Origin: Jacaranda mimosifolia
Lineage: Eukaryota; Streptophyta; Magnoliopsida; Lamiales; Bignoniaceae
DNA: 64,000 bases
Reading direction: 5' to 3'
Assembly (NCBI GenBank): GCA_018894105.1
Contig: CM032125.1
Coordinates: forward strand, 34,519,032 to 34,583,031
Made by a program: the position numbers and the translations under genes. Under the pieces are notes generated by a model. The model ran no database searches, was not told where the DNA came from, and saw only the letters and a program-made list of their open reading frames with translations. Below, piece after piece: positions 12,041-25,690 of this stretch; position 1 is the stretch's first letter, and each line of letters begins with the position of its first letter.

Positions 12041-12473
12041 TTAATGAGAAAGCAGAAAAGGCCAGTGCTCGGGGGTTGAAAAGCTTTGCAGGAAGATGGA
12101 GCCTAGAGAAGAACAGCTTATCGATATAATTATTACTCTGCTTCTCCTCAGTGGGATTTGAGCCCAAGCGAGGATCGTCGTAATTGATGACACATAACAA
12201 GCAATTTTCACATATTTTATGTTGCAGTGAAATTTTTATAATATAAAATGACTTAAAATATTTGTTTGTTTGTTTATAAAATGACTAAAAGTTAAATAAG
12301 CTGAAAAATTGCCATTAATGGAACCATATATAATTACATGCAGATTGCCAATCCAAAGACTTTATCAGAATAGCAAAAAAAAGTGAGGGAAAATTTGATG
12401 ATGATAATACAATGAAAATGATGGCGCTAAATGTTAAATTCCATTGCAGCAAAAAGACCAGCTCTCTTTAGTT
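12041..12473. other. Short spacer between the second and third MATE genes
   Basis: The 432 bp must hold the 3'UTR of the 501-aa gene and the promoter and leader of the 488-aa gene, since both are on the minus strand. AT-rich; no clear TATA box or other motif was identified with confidence. Confidence 0.5.
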
Positions 12474-15400
12474 CTAATGTCCTCCATTTCTGATGGGAAG
12501 CTGTCCACCAGCGAACTTTTCACTTCCAACTTCTTGCCCTCCCCATTTGCGCATTCGTTCTGTAGTATGCTCAACCTGCATAGGTTCGTCGTTCAACCAT
12601 ATTTCTTAGTTTCAATCAAAGAAAAAACTAATCCTCAGTTTGAATCTTGGATTTCAGTAAGGAAAAACCACATCCCAGATCAATTTTTCTAACATTTCTT
12701 CTATATAGCCTAATTCGTGTTGGTTAACAGTTTAGAACATCTTATGAAAATTAAACATTTTCATCGAGAAGATGTAAGACAGGAACTGGGCATTCAAAAA
12801 TCTGCTGGCGTCACTGGGAAAGAGTAGCACATTAAGTATCAAAACTAACCTCCCTGTTCCAGTTGGTTTTATAAAGTACTAGCAAGAGTAGCAAGGTCTG
12901 CAGAGCTGTTCCAGCAATCATGCCTCCCCAAAGTCCCTGGAATTGAACAAAATGTAAGCAGAAAAGCAGCTAAAGAGAACTTGAAAATAGATGTTATAAG
13001 CGAACAAAGTAATTGGGAAGGGCTGGCTTGGCATCTTATCTCAAAAATTTGTACAAATTTCACTTCAGAAACAAGTTAGTATTGTAGATATGTATTTTGT
13101 GCAAGTTAAAATGTTCCTAATAGTATTTACCACAACTCCAAGATTAGCCACATAACCAAGAATATATCCTAGAGGAAGACCAAAAATGTAGTAACAAGCC
13201 AAGTTGATGTAAGCCACCAGAGCTTGCCATCCACCTCCCACAGCAACACCTGTAAAGAGCTCCAAGAGCTAGAGGTTGTAAGCAAGCTAAAGGCGGTTTC
13301 TTGATATTATTGATACGGAAATCTAACAAAGTACCTGATATCACTGGCTGGACACTGTTGAGAACCATAGTGATTCCAAGAAGGCCTGAAAGGTGAGCAA
13401 CTGCTCGTTGCATTTCTTTGCTATCAGTAAAAATTATGCTGAAATGATTTCTGGTGACAAGGATTATAATCATGCAGAGAATCCCAATCAGGAGTGACTG
13501 AAAGACTGTAGCATAGACGGAGTATTTGGTGGCTCTTGGATGTCCCAACCCAAGTTCATTTGAGACTCGTACACTGAAAAATAATAAATAGAGAGAAATG
13601 AATAGGTTTTGATGATCAGAAGACCACAGAAGATGTACTTGAGAAAAGAGAATTCATTAAGTGTAAGGAAGAAATTTGTCTTTTCGAGTCTATCAGAAAT
13701 CACATGCATTAGTTCCACAGAGAACCTGATATCAGATGTCCCAATAGCATCTGGAATATTTACCTTACAGCAGCATTGATTCCAATGAACAACATGGATT
13801 CCCACCCATTGACATTCATGCTGCAAGATAAAGAAGAACAAATGAGCTAGAATCCGTGAAGTAGAGGCTTACGATCCACAATATCATATAAATCTAATTT
13901 TCCACTTCCATCGGACAGTCCAACTAGTTATCTTCTGAGCGTTGGATTTTAACAAAAGCACAACCCTCCAAACTTTTGAAGATTGGCAGTTAAAATTTGC
14001 ATCTTTGCAAGAATTATGAGAGAATATGAAAGGTTGAACTCACCAAATAGAAAGGGAACCAACTGCGTCCACAGCATTATTAAGATGGCCAGTAAGAACA
14101 ATAATGCTCATCATATACCAAATTTCCAGACACAACATCACAGCAGATGCAAGTGACAGACTCACAAATGCCCATATTTCCTGAAACGCAGACCAAGAGA
14201 ACCCCTTCCAGCCATCTTTACACCACCCCACAACATAAACAAATTGTGAAATTGCGGTGCCCCAACTCGTGAGATCCAAAGCCAAGGCCGCACCAATGGC
14301 CCCCCAACCGAGCGCATTAACAAATAGCCAACAAAGGAAAACTTGCGAAACTAGAGCAAGAAATGCGATCCAAGCTAGAACAGAAACTTTACTCTGGGCT
14401 TGCAAAAACTTTTGGGTGGGAAATGTGACAGCAAGTGAAAATAGTTGAGGGACAATTAGTAATGTGTATACTCCAGCAGGATTGGCAATGTCATCCATTT
14501 GGCCGAGAAGCCTGAGGACTGGTGTGGCAAATATATATAGCGGCAAAAGGAGAATGCAAGTGGCAAAGAGGATTATCATTGAGCGTTGCATATAGATGCC
14601 TAGCAAGTGAACTTGACCTGCACCAAATGCCTGCCCGCATAGCGTTTCAAGGGCACTCCCCATGCCAAGCTACAACAATGTACATCAAATTAACTCTTGT
14701 TCATCTTAAATCATATCATAGGATTCAAGCCTTGAAGAAAAAGAAAGAAAAGGAATATAGATTTCGTCATAGTCCGATTATCCCAGCGTGACCAAACAGT
14801 TAAAAAGTTGCATTCAATCTGCACTACTTGGCAAACTAGTTCTGATGAGGAGTGTAAAAGAAATCGAGTTGAACAACTTATGCTCAACAGCTTGAATTTC
14901 TCATTAAACTTGAAAACTCAACGGCTTGAATTTCTCATCAAACTTGAAATTCTAGTCTTGATTTAATTATTAAATGAGTCGAACTCACCAACTTTAATAG
15001 AACAGTATATGACTCAATATCAAATAATTTGATACTTTTTAACATTTTTATTTCTTTTCAGTAACCTTTAGTGATGCCCCCTGACATCAATAATCAAAAA
15101 AGGGATACAGGTTCGATCAAATGAATCCATTTTAAAATAGGAAGTAACAGAATCCTCATAATATTTTATAGCTCTTTGGAAAGTTTGGAAGGCTAACAAT
15201 TTGATCATTTATCTTAAAATTTTATTGATTGAAGAAGGTATTCAAGATTACTTTGGTATGCTTAACAGGACCTTGTAAAAATTAACTTGAAACTAAGTAT
15301 CGAATAGTTTAATTTCATTGTCAGCCTTAGCTTTAATTCTCTGGTATGGCTACAAAATTCTTCATACTACATGAAGAATTAAATAGCCCTAAGTCTTGGA

Positions 15401-15753
15401 AAAGCTCTCAACAATGTTGCTCAAATTAAGCTAATAAGGAGAAAGCTCTGTGGACCCTATAATAAATGAAGAGGCAGCATGAAAAGAACCATACTGCATC
15501 ATTAAATAGCCCATCAACTTCTATTGGTGCCCAACTTCAATTTTGGACCAAGGCATGGACCACCCAATAGAGCACAACAGCACGCTTTCTTAATCAATCT
15601 TGGTCAACAAATTTATTATGAGTACCATACAGATAATTCTTTCCCGCCCAATAAATCTCATCATTGTTTCATTAATTTTATTAAATTATCCTTTCACGAA
15701 ATGTCAACACTCAAAATAGTGACAGAAGGGCTGAATAGAATACATATATATAA

Positions 15754-15808
<55 letters not shown>

Positions 15809-17025
15809 CTTGCACATATAGTAGCATGGGCCATAATAGGTTCGTGATGGCACGACGGTTCAACCTGACAGGTTCATGGCCATCAACTACTCGCCCCATA
15901 CTTGTACAATTCTTCGCCATAATGTTAATATTTTAATTATTCTTGTACAATTATTACATAATTGCAAAGCAGCCTCTTCTTATTTAAAAGTTTGACTAAA
16001 TTGATGAGCGGTGAGCATTTTATGTTTTTCTTTTTCGTCTATTTAATTTATTTTTATGTATTTCTAAATCTTTATGCACAAAAAATATATTCTGAGAAAT
16101 AGTAGCAAACTTGAACTGGGGTTTTACCTGGACAGCCCTATTCTCAAGTTATTGAATATTGAATAACTAACTTAATTTAAAAGTTTAAATTGTTAGAAAA
16201 AAATAAATTTTTAGTATTTAATACTTCGTATGGCCTGCAGGAAATATTCTGTCAAATATTTAATATTTTACTACCTTCTCACCTACCGACATTATTCTAT
16301 TTCTCTGAAATCTAATACGTGAAACTTTTTCATAAATGATTAAAGTGAAAATCAAAATCAAGACTTATTAGTTTGCCCAATTTTGATACCATATTGTATG
16401 TTTACCTTATTTAAAAAATTAAAATATCCTAAAGAAAAAATATTAAATACTCTAACATTGTTTTGTACCTTAAGATTAAATTACGATAACATCATTATAG
16501 TAGTAACCGAAACAAACATAAGCAATCCCCATGAAACAGCACATAAAACACCAACAAATTAAACCACACCTTCTACACACCTCATAACTTAAATACAGAT
16601 ATTATTTCCATTTAAATTAATTTAATTGTTTTTCCAAGTATAATAACAAATAATTTAATCAATAAATTTCTTTTTTTTTCCGCCTAAATTTTCAGTATAG
16701 CAAATGAAGCATTTATATGAGAAAAGGAGATAATGTAACGATTACTCACCATGAATCCGAAAGAAAACGTGCCGATGACGGAACAAGCGATCGAAAAAGC
16801 CGAGAGCTCAATATCTCCGAGGTGACCAACGAACATGGTGGTGACGGAGCTTGTTCCGAACTGGCAGAGGATCTGGAACGCAATGGGACCTCCGATCCTC
16901 CACAACTTCACCGTTTCTATGCAGAAAACTCTCCACCATTCCTTCACTCCTCTCACCGGAAAGTAGTCTCCATCATCAGCGATCAGCTCCCCGGAGCTCC
17001 ACGGCTCGAGCAGCGCCGCCTCCAT
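12474..17025 (-). CDS. MATE efflux transporter (DETOXIFICATION family), 501 aa
   Basis: Best-preserved copy. Exons on the minus strand: 16750-17025, 14044-14669, 13764-13820, 13335-13573, 13131-13249, 12850-12936, 12474-12575; 1506 nt in total, all GT-AG with consistent phases. The protein begins MEAALLEPWSSGEL and ends EKFAGGQLPIRNGGH. Exon 2 carries LGMGSALETLCGQAFGAG, LLGIYMQRSMIIL, the FPTQKFLQAQSKVSVL loop and SLASAVMLCLEIWYMMS; exons 3-4 give MNVNGWESMLFIGINAAV and SVRVSNELGLGHPRA; exons 5-6 give GVAVGGGWQALVAYINL and GLWGGMIAGTALQTLL. From memory these fit the DTX33/34/35 clade (flavonoid-linked FFT/DTX35 group) better than TT12. Role: proton antiport of secondary metabolites, tonoplast or plasma membrane. 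Intron 1 is long (2.1 kb) and holds a GT microsatellite. A TATA-like box lies about 165 bp upstream of the ATG. Confidence 0.93.
15759..15805. repeat. (TG)n microsatellite, about 23 units
   Basis: A long uninterrupted TG run within intron 1 of the 501-aa MATE gene, preceded by ATATATAAATATA. Open frames over it on both strands are products of the repeat. Confidence 0.97.
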
Positions 17026-17187
17026 TGAAAATGATTGGAAACAACGGCCAAGAGAAGAATATGACTGAGTCTATAGTCCTGTTATCAGCTTCTCACTCTC
17101 TCACACACACACGCACAACATGCGTGTCTCTGTGTGTAAGTAGTTATGGTTGCGTAAATGAAGCGAAGCCCACGGGTTTTCCTTGCG

Positions 17188-17195
17188 TTTATATA
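17188..17195 (-). promoter_or_regulatory. TATA box of the 501-aa MATE gene
   Basis: Read on the minus strand the sequence is CTTATATAAACG, a good plant TATA box. It lies about 165 nt upstream of the ATG at 17025, leaving a leader of roughly 130 nt that is rich in CA and CT repeats (17095-17115). The position suits a core promoter, but no transcript start is known. Confidence 0.5.
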
Positions 17196-19037
17196 AGGGA
17201 TGAGAGGTAATCTTTTAGGTATTTGCTTTTGACTCCCCAACTTCCTTAAAATATTACAAAACTCCCCTACCTTATTAGATGGGAAATATTTTGTCCTTTC
17301 TTTTTATTTTATTTGATTATCCTTTTTAGCCATGTTTTGATTCCTGAGCTTAAATAGTTTATCGTTTTGAATATAAAATAATAATAATAGTGATCATGAT
17401 AATAGTAACAGCAGCAGCAACAACAACAACAACAACAACAACGATAATAATAATAGTAGTAATAAAATTTAATAGAGATTTAAATGAAATTAAATTTTCT
17501 TAATAAATAAAAACAATTGAAGAATGACAACCAACATAAATCTTTTTAATATAAATGATGATATAGTATTATTGAAATTGTTCTAACTAAATTATAATTA
17601 TTTTTTAAAAAAGAGTCGATCATCATCATAAATAGACATAGAAATTCCTTCACATATATAATTAATTTACATAGTATTACTTGAGCACATTCCAAGAATG
17701 TAATAAACTTTAGGTGAGGACTTGGCATTGAATTTAGTATTATCTAGGAGTTTTTGGCCCTTCTTTTAGCAAAATAATTAAATATAGAATTATATGAAAA
17801 TATTAATTAATAATAATCAATTAATAAAGTTGCTATTTTTAATCACTTTGAATTTCTATTCCATTTCCTATTTCATCTCATATTCCAACTTATAATATTT
17901 TTTCCAAGTGTATTTAATTTTAATTAGTGACGAATTTAGGGAGCGGGGGGCAATCATTTTGTGTAGCTTTTTTAATTTTTCTAATATTTTTATATTTTAG
18001 TAATAATAATATCCCAATATTTTAATTTTTGTAACAATTTCTAGTTTACATATATTTAAAATTTTAGTAATAATTTATTAATTCTTTACCTATTTTAGTT
18101 TTGTAAAATTTAAAGTAAAGTTTGACACCCATATTTACAATCAAATAATTTACAATTAGATTAGCTTAGGCCTACTAAGAGACTTTTATTTTATTTGTTT
18201 GAGAATATATTTATCAAAACTAAACTTTAGAAATTAGATGAAAGATGATTTTTTTTTTAATTGGTTCTTTAGTTACTTATATTGAGAAAAATATTGTTAA
18301 AATTTTTGACATTAATGAGTATTATGATATGAAAGAGCATCATATTCAAAAGTCGATGGTAACATGTATTGTGAATTCGTAAATTATAAATTTTATATTT
18401 AAATTTTTATGTTTTTTAATTTTTGCCCCCCACAATTTCGATTCTAGATCCGTCTTGATTTCAATCAAGTATTTTTATAAAAAAAAATATATGTATATAC
18501 ATTTAATACATATATTATATATTTATAAAATAAAAAATAAAATAGAAAATTTAAATCGATTCCCAAGGAACAATATTCTATATGTACTATGCTGTAACTC
18601 CCCAACGAGAATTGAGTACGCATATTCAATGCGGCAGCTGGCACGTGAAACATTCCTAGCGGGTTGACCGTTGAGTACCGTAGATGATGGAGCCAACCGC
18701 TCGTCAAAAATTCACAAGGCTATCTTGCGGTTCAAATTTATAGAAAAACTAAAATATAACATTTTTCTTTTTCAATTAATGATACCATTATGTGGTAAAA
18801 GAATAAAAAAATTGATATTTAACAATTAAACTTTATTCCACATTAAGAAATTAAGGGTATGAGGTTCCCACATACACTTTTCTTTTTCTTTCATCTTTTG
18901 AGATATCTTTTCAAACTAAAATTTTTATCAACAGATTACTCAAGACAAATCTATCACTTCAAAAAATATAAACCTATATATAAGACCAAAATATCAACAC
19001 GACTTAAATAATAATTTCTTGAATTCAATTTATGTTC

Positions 19038-19385
19038 TAAATGTGTAAGATGAGTCGAGCTGGCTCGATTATAGCTGAGCTCGATCAAGTCTTGATTTAG
19101 TTGTTCAAAAGCTCACGAGCTTTTTCTATTTTTTAATATTTTTATATATTAATAATTTACTTATTTTTATTTTTAAATCATTTCTATATATTAATTAAAT
19201 AACTATTTATATTAATAATTTACTTTTTTTCCATTTTTAAATACTTTATATAATATTAAATAATTATTATATATTAATAACTAAATTTTATTGAGTTGAG
19301 TTGAGTAGAGCTCGAGCTTGATTAATACTGAGCTCGTGAGCTCGAGTTCAAAAATTTTTTCAAACTCGACTCATTTACGCCCTTA
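19038..19385. mobile_element. hAT-like MITE, 348 bp
   Basis: Same kind of GAGCTCGAG-rich sequence as 2261-2684. The left end TGTGTAAGATGAGTCGAG pairs with the right end CTCGACTCATTTACGCCC. Flanking octamers TTATGTTC and TTCTGTCC agree at six of eight positions, a decayed 8-bp target duplication. Confidence 0.68.
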
Positions 19386-20149
19386 TTCTGTCCTTAATCT
19401 CCACGTTGTTTCCAGAATATAAGAGTATTTTTAATCATATTGTCCCCACACGTTTAAACTAAATTCAAAGCATGTAATACTTAAAAAAAAAAAAAAAATT
19501 GATTGATCATTTTTATGAAGATTAATTTTATAAAGAATATGTAATTGATTTATGGATTATGGCAAGACAAGAGAAGATTGGAGAAGAAAAGAACGTGGGA
19601 GACAATATTTTTTTTCATTAAAATGTAAAAATTCATTTAAGACTTTAATCATTTTTCCCCAACCAATGGAATATTGAAGGGCAAAATTTTGATATTTAAT
19701 AATTTGATGTAGCGCATTACAATCGTCATTTTAGGAGTGTAAAACCTCCCTTTTTTATATATGATATAGATATAGATAAATTTAATAATTATCAATAACA
19801 ATTCTATTTAATTTATAAATGATTCTTGATTAAACTTTAATTGTGTAACACCAATTTCATGCTACATGTACAACAATTGAAGTTTCTAATATTTACATTG
19901 GTACATATTACTTTTTCATTCAATAATTAATGTCTACCTTTGAATTGGCATAAAGTTTCGAATATGGAATTGAAGAAATGAAACTTTATAGGTACTCCAC
20001 ATTGTAAAATTTTAAACAAAGAAAATATTGATTGACATGGAGTTAGTACTATTATGATTTAACATTTTGGAAAGAAAAAAAATAATGTCATCATGTTAGG
20101 TATTTGTGAATATCTTGAAATGAAAATAGAAATGTTCAATTATATTTGA

Positions 20150-20493
20150 AAGGTATATGGGTGGATTTATAAGTTTTCAAAATATCTTATATGATTTTTC
20201 AGAATTTATAATATCTCATTGGATAATTTTTGTAAAAAAAAAAAATTATAAACTTTTAAATAAATATTTTAGAACTTTATAAATTCTTTTTAGAAAAGTA
20301 ATGAGTACTTAATTTATTCTTTAGATTTTTAATATTTTTTTAATTTTAATCATATTAATTACAAAATTATCATCACCAGTATTTTATACACTCCCTATTT
20401 TTTTTGTCCAAATATTCAAATATTTATTTTAAAAATAAGACCTGGCATCTTATAACATGTAGAAATTTATAAGATATAGTCAAATACCTTCTT
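20150..20493. mobile_element. MITE remnant of the TTATAAG family
   Basis: Left end near AAGGTATATGGGTGGATTTATAAG pairs loosely with the right end CTTATAAGATATAGTCAAATACCTT read in reverse. The interior matches in style the MITE at 54863-55157. No target duplication was established. Confidence 0.4.
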
Positions 20494-23179
20494 TAATCAT
20501 GCTTGATTTGATGAGTACTAAGTTGAATTGAAAAAAAAATTAAATGGAAAATGACAGAAAACAGTGAAACATTTTTCTCAATAAATTGTTTTTATTACAA
20601 TAAATATTTTTCATGAGATTTTGAAAAACTTGTATGAGCCTTCTTGCATGTGCAATGAGGACCATGATGTACGAGATGTCGTTGGGCCTTTGAATTGGAT
20701 GTTTGGGCTTCTTTGGGCCTAATTTGTGGGCTTTCTATTAGAGCTTTGCAAATGTTCATATGGGAGGACTTAGAATTTTAGAACGATAATAGTCCAATTA
20801 ATCATAGGTTTTATGTCATGGATGGCTTCGATGAGCATAACAAAAAAATAACAATGAAAAAATTATTAAAAGTTAGGATAGAACTTCAAATCAACGAGCT
20901 AAGAAAGTTTTTAGAATCCAATTATGAAAGAAATTAAGAAAATTGAAATGTATTAGGACGGAAACAAAAGGTGACTCTTTTAGAGTCGGAAAGGAAACCT
21001 CACGTGCAACACGAGGAAGTGACTCGGTCGAGTCTTTGAAATATTGAGCACTGAAGATAAGAAAACTAAGTGTATTAAATGAACGTAGTATTATATCACT
21101 CTCACACACTTATTGAATAAGGACCACTATGATTAAGAATATTCAAACTACATTGGGACATCCCATATTGCTTTACTGAATTTCCTTTAGTGACAAAAGT
21201 AGGGTTGTCGAAGACACTCCCCAAATTATTTGATATTTGATGAAGGACAGTTAATTTCTCAACTGTCGTATTCTAATTCTTAAAGATGTTAAGTTCTATA
21301 TTATAAAATATTTGTACTCTTTGATGGGTCAATTGATTGAGTGACAACGTCCTCATACTTATTTGTAAAGTTTGTTATGCAAAATCTAACAAGATTTTGG
21401 TGTATATGTTCACATATAAATAAAACATATATATTCAAAATATTTGTACTTGATATTATAAAAGTTTGCAATAATTTACTTTCAATTAATGTGATATACT
21501 TGCATATATAAAAATAAATAAAAATTAAGAAAACTAGGGTACTAGGTTATTTCTAGCAAAGTGCAAAGGGCTCAACTCTAAAAACACAAGGTACATGCTC
21601 TTAATTCCCTAAGGTTTCATGAAATTGTACTATTTTGCTAGGTGAGCTTATGTCATTGTCATAACAAAAGGAATTGATAGATGGATTGTGGTCCAATTTG
21701 ACCACATTCAAATAATTCATCACCCTGAGGCCTGATGCCAACAAAAATAAATGATTTATACTGAAACAATTGGTCCAAAAGAATTCCTTATAACCCTTAG
21801 AAGTATGCGAAAATGAATTTCAAATTTCTGAACTTGAAAAAAAAATACTTTTATGTAATTTTTTTTAGTTATTTTACCAATTAAATTAGCACACATAAGT
21901 TGGAGAGTAATTATTTGAGACAGTTCGAGTCGAGTCAATTAAAATCTAAATGAAATGATTATAATCAAGTCAACACGATTTTCAAAACAATCCCATTTTG
22001 AGTGGATTTTAAATTATAAACATATCTTAGGTATAGTCTTGAATTTTAGCTTCTGACCCGAATCAAATTCAAACCCGACTTTACAATTATATATATAAAT
22101 ATATATTCTTTATTCTGTCTCTATTTGTATAATGTATATTTATATATAGAAACAAATATACAAAATACATGTATAATCTACTTAAAAGTAATGATATTAT
22201 CATAATAAATAGTTTACGCATTCAATACATGTTAAAGTAACAAATACTTTCACAAGTTATAATTTTTCATGAATTAAAACATGTATATGTAAATTTTTAT
22301 AACTAATCTATTGTTATTAATATTCTTTTTCATATTTCAAAAGATACTATGATATTATTTTCTTTCAAACATTATTTTTTAATATTTTTATAATTACAAA
22401 GCAAGCTTTGTATTTTCAAAAATTTTGATGGGACGGGTCTTAAATTTTGATCCACCCCAAATTCATCCCATTGTCATTCCACCAATCGACATCAAAAGTT
22501 AAGCATAGATCTAAACCCTAGGGTCCAAAACTCCAATAGTTCCTTTTATTTTTCCCTCCACCAACTTTACCAATTACTTTGTGGAGATAGTCAATGGGTA
22601 TATGGGGTTGGGTCCACTTTTTTTCTACCACCTTAAGATAAGGCAACTTGTGAAAGAGTCCATTCATTTTGGGTCATCCTTTTGGTATCCTCTTTCTCAC
22701 CCACAAGGCATAAGCAAAAGACATTTTATCTCCACAACTCATCTCCCTAGCTATTAGTAGTGCTTTTTGCCTTTATTTTATGTTCCATAAAGCATAAGAA
22801 TCCAAATTTGAGTTCTATCTTTTGGGATAATAAGACTAAATTTTTGCTTCCACCACCTCAATTTTCCAAGTGCATCCATAGGACTAATATAGTGGAAAAA
22901 TTTTGCAAAATTCCCTTGCTAAAAACATTTATTTTTTGGAAATTTAGATTTAGTTTTGGAGGGTAATGTGAAAAATGCACTAGTGGTCACAAGATAAATT
23001 TAAAAATAATAATAATAAAATATAAAATATAAAAAAAAAAAGAGAGAATTTCTCAAGAAGAGATAAAACAAGAAGAGTTGTAGTAATATTTCTTCTTCTT
23101 TCCTAACAAGTGTTGTCACACTCTCAACACTTTTGACACTTAAAAATTTAAAATTAAATGCGTGCGTGTGTGTGGGGTT

Positions 23180-23196
23180 GGGGGGGGGGGGGGGGG
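23180..23196. repeat. Poly-G run of 17
   Basis: An uninterrupted run of 17 G following a GTGTGTGTGGGG stretch. Such runs are error-prone in sequencing, so the exact length is uncertain. Confidence 0.9.
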
Positions 23197-23489
23197 AGTA
23201 CTATAAAAATATTAAAGAAAATAATAAAATAGTAAGTGATAATATAAAAATTATCGTTTTATTGTCACTATAAATATGTTAGTAATTGTTAATAATAACT
23301 TATAATAGTAATTTCTATCACTATTAAAATGTATTGTAATAAAATAAAAAATTTCGTCCTTTAAAAAATATTATTATTCATATAAAAGAAATTATTAATA
23401 TTTAATATATATTACTAGTGTATATTTTTTATATTGTAGTTTGTTTTTAAAATTAATATTGAAACTTTTATTATAGTGAATATAGAAAA

Positions 23490-23830
23490 GTCTTTTAAAT
23501 TCATTTGGCTCGTGAGGAAGAGAAACAAGGTCAGGGGGCTTGTGCGGCTTAGATCACGTGTATCCGTTGAAAAATCCAAATCCACTGTCACCGAATCCTT
23601 GATCAACTCGTTCTCTGACAGGCGATTTTTCTTTAGATCCAACGGCTGGAAATAACCAAAACAAAATCCTCCATTTTACGGCGCTCGGCGCATTTACAGA
23701 AATAAAAAGTTCCGGCAGAAAGTGAAAAGGTGTCAGCTCGGCGCGTGAAGTGAGCCGCCATAATAATATTCTGTTGATTTGACAAGCCAAAGGACCACCG
23801 GCTGTAGCCGGTGAGGATACATAATGATTT
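23490..23830. promoter_or_regulatory. GC-richer island with G-box core and AACGG motif
   Basis: Unlike the surrounding AT-rich DNA, this stretch has a CACGTG core (ATCACGTGTATCC), ATCCAACGGCTGG at 23637-23649 and several GGCG-containing blocks. It looks like promoter sequence, but no gene follows on either side within reach. Regulatory role is an inference from composition and motifs. Confidence 0.3.
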
Positions 23831-23869
23831 TCTGATTCACTAATATGATGGGAAAATAAATAAATAAAT

Positions 23870-24345
23870 AAATAATTACCTGGTTGTCCTTGTCAGGGGA
23901 CTAACGGAAAATGGAACCCCGAGAAATTATTTTAGTCGCATTTTTTTTTTATAAAAAAGAATTAATTTATATATTTTTAATTATTTTAATGCTACAAAAC
24001 TTTTAATTATTTTAATACTACACTGATCGCCCTTTCCCTATTTTTTTTTTCTCATAAAAAAGAATTAATTTATATATTTTTAATTATTTTAACACTACAA
24101 AACTTTTATTATTATGTTATCTAGATTCACATAAAAAAATATAATAATTACCCGGTTGTCATTGTCCGGACTAAGGAAAAATACAGTCCGAAAAAATGAC
24201 AAATTTGTGTTATTATCTTCTTCACATTTATCAAAATGAACAAAATAATGTGAGAAAATTTTAAAAAAAATTATGAATTAATTTATAAGATTTTTTAATT
24301 ATATTAATTTCACAAAAGTTTTATTATTATGTTAATGAAATTCAA
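23870..24345. repeat. Diverged tandem duplication, unit about 270 bp
   Basis: Two units begin with ACCTGGTTGTCCTTGTC (about 23878) and ACCCGGTTGTCATTGTC (about 24150), each followed by GGACTAA and, later, AAGAATTAATTTATA-type blocks. Within the first unit the segment AAAAGAATTAATTTATATAT is itself duplicated (about 23955 and 24058). Confidence 0.6.
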
Positions 24346-25484
24346 ATAAAAAATACATAATTTAGTATAGCATTTAAAAAAGAATACTTCGTTAATTAAT
24401 AGCTAGTACTAACTAAATATTTGATTGTGGCTAAACTTAATATTAATTAAAATAATAGGCAGTACTTTGAGGACTTGATTGTATCTTCAAACCCTCTTTT
24501 TTTTTTAAAAATAAAAATAAAAAAGGCTTCCTTTAGTATCCCCTAGTTATAAACCATTGATTTAGATAATCCTAAATTTTAAATCCTAAAATTAAAATTA
24601 AAATATTAATCCAATGTTTAGGTACTTTGATGAATGTGACTCTTATCATTAGTCAAAGCTACATACTGAAATTTTAATCCTACTAATTGTTAATAATTAT
24701 TGGTCGTGTGAATGCTTCTACCGCCCAACATATGTTAAAATATAATTATCCCCCCCAAAAAATCTTGATTTGAAAAATCTCGATACTCCATGAAATGACG
24801 CCTTTTTTCGTGGGAAAAATTTATAATTACTATATAAAAATTATAACTTCAATTATAATAAAATAGATAATAAATAAAATTATAACTAACATCACATATT
24901 AAGTCCACAATTTTTATTTTTGTCAATAGTAATAATTTTTATTTTGTCAGAATGTAACATAATAGCTACTGATTAGAAGTAGTGTTTTAAATTATCATTA
25001 TTAATAACGATTAGCGACATTTTAAAGATAATAAAGAATTGTCATTATAATTTATGATAATATTTTTATTTTTACTATAACTTAAAAATTACTTTGGATA
25101 CTATTAAATTCACAAGTATTTTTATTGAATAAAATAAAAAAAATTCTCGAATAACATACATTTAATTAACAAAAATTTTCATATTTTCTTAATATATTGC
25201 CAGAGATTTTTTTATTTTTATTTATTTTTATCTTCACAATGAATCTCTTGAGAAGCTTCGTGGGAAGATGTTAATAAGATTTAGTGGCCAATCGTGTTTT
25301 CAATTTCTTTTATTAATTTATACATCGTGATTGTTCCTGTCCGAAAGTTGTGTTACTAAATAAAAAATTAAATATTAAGTTATAAGAAACGTTTTTTGGC
25401 ATGTAAAGTTCAAACTATTTTATTTTATTTTTTTAAATATTAGTTTATTATGGTCAAAAAATCTCTTATTCTTCTACAATTAAA

Positions 25485-25690
25485 CAAATTCTCCAGTAAT
25501 TGAACCACCATCGTTGACTTCCAAATTGACCGAGGAAACAAATATTCCCCACCGTTGGATGGAGTCACAGATTGAAAGAATCAAAAAGCGTGTTTCTTCT
25601 GGTGCGGGATAAACCCCAATCACATGGTTCGCACGTCTCCACATTTGTCCAAAAGGCGCGTGCTGCACGAGGAATCACTTTTCTAGTGCT
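25485..25690. promoter_or_regulatory. GC-richer island with CCACCGTTGGAT
   Basis: A short island in AT-rich DNA containing CCACCGTTGGAT at 25549-25560, the inverse of the AACGG motif at 23637 and close to the one at 35918. It also has GTTGACTTCC and GGCGCGTGC blocks. No gene is adjacent; regulatory role is inferred. Confidence 0.28.

Noticed and set aside
15524..15920. Open frames over the TG microsatellite in both directions
   Set aside because: They consist largely of Cys-Val or Thr-His repeats produced by the (TG)n run within an intron.
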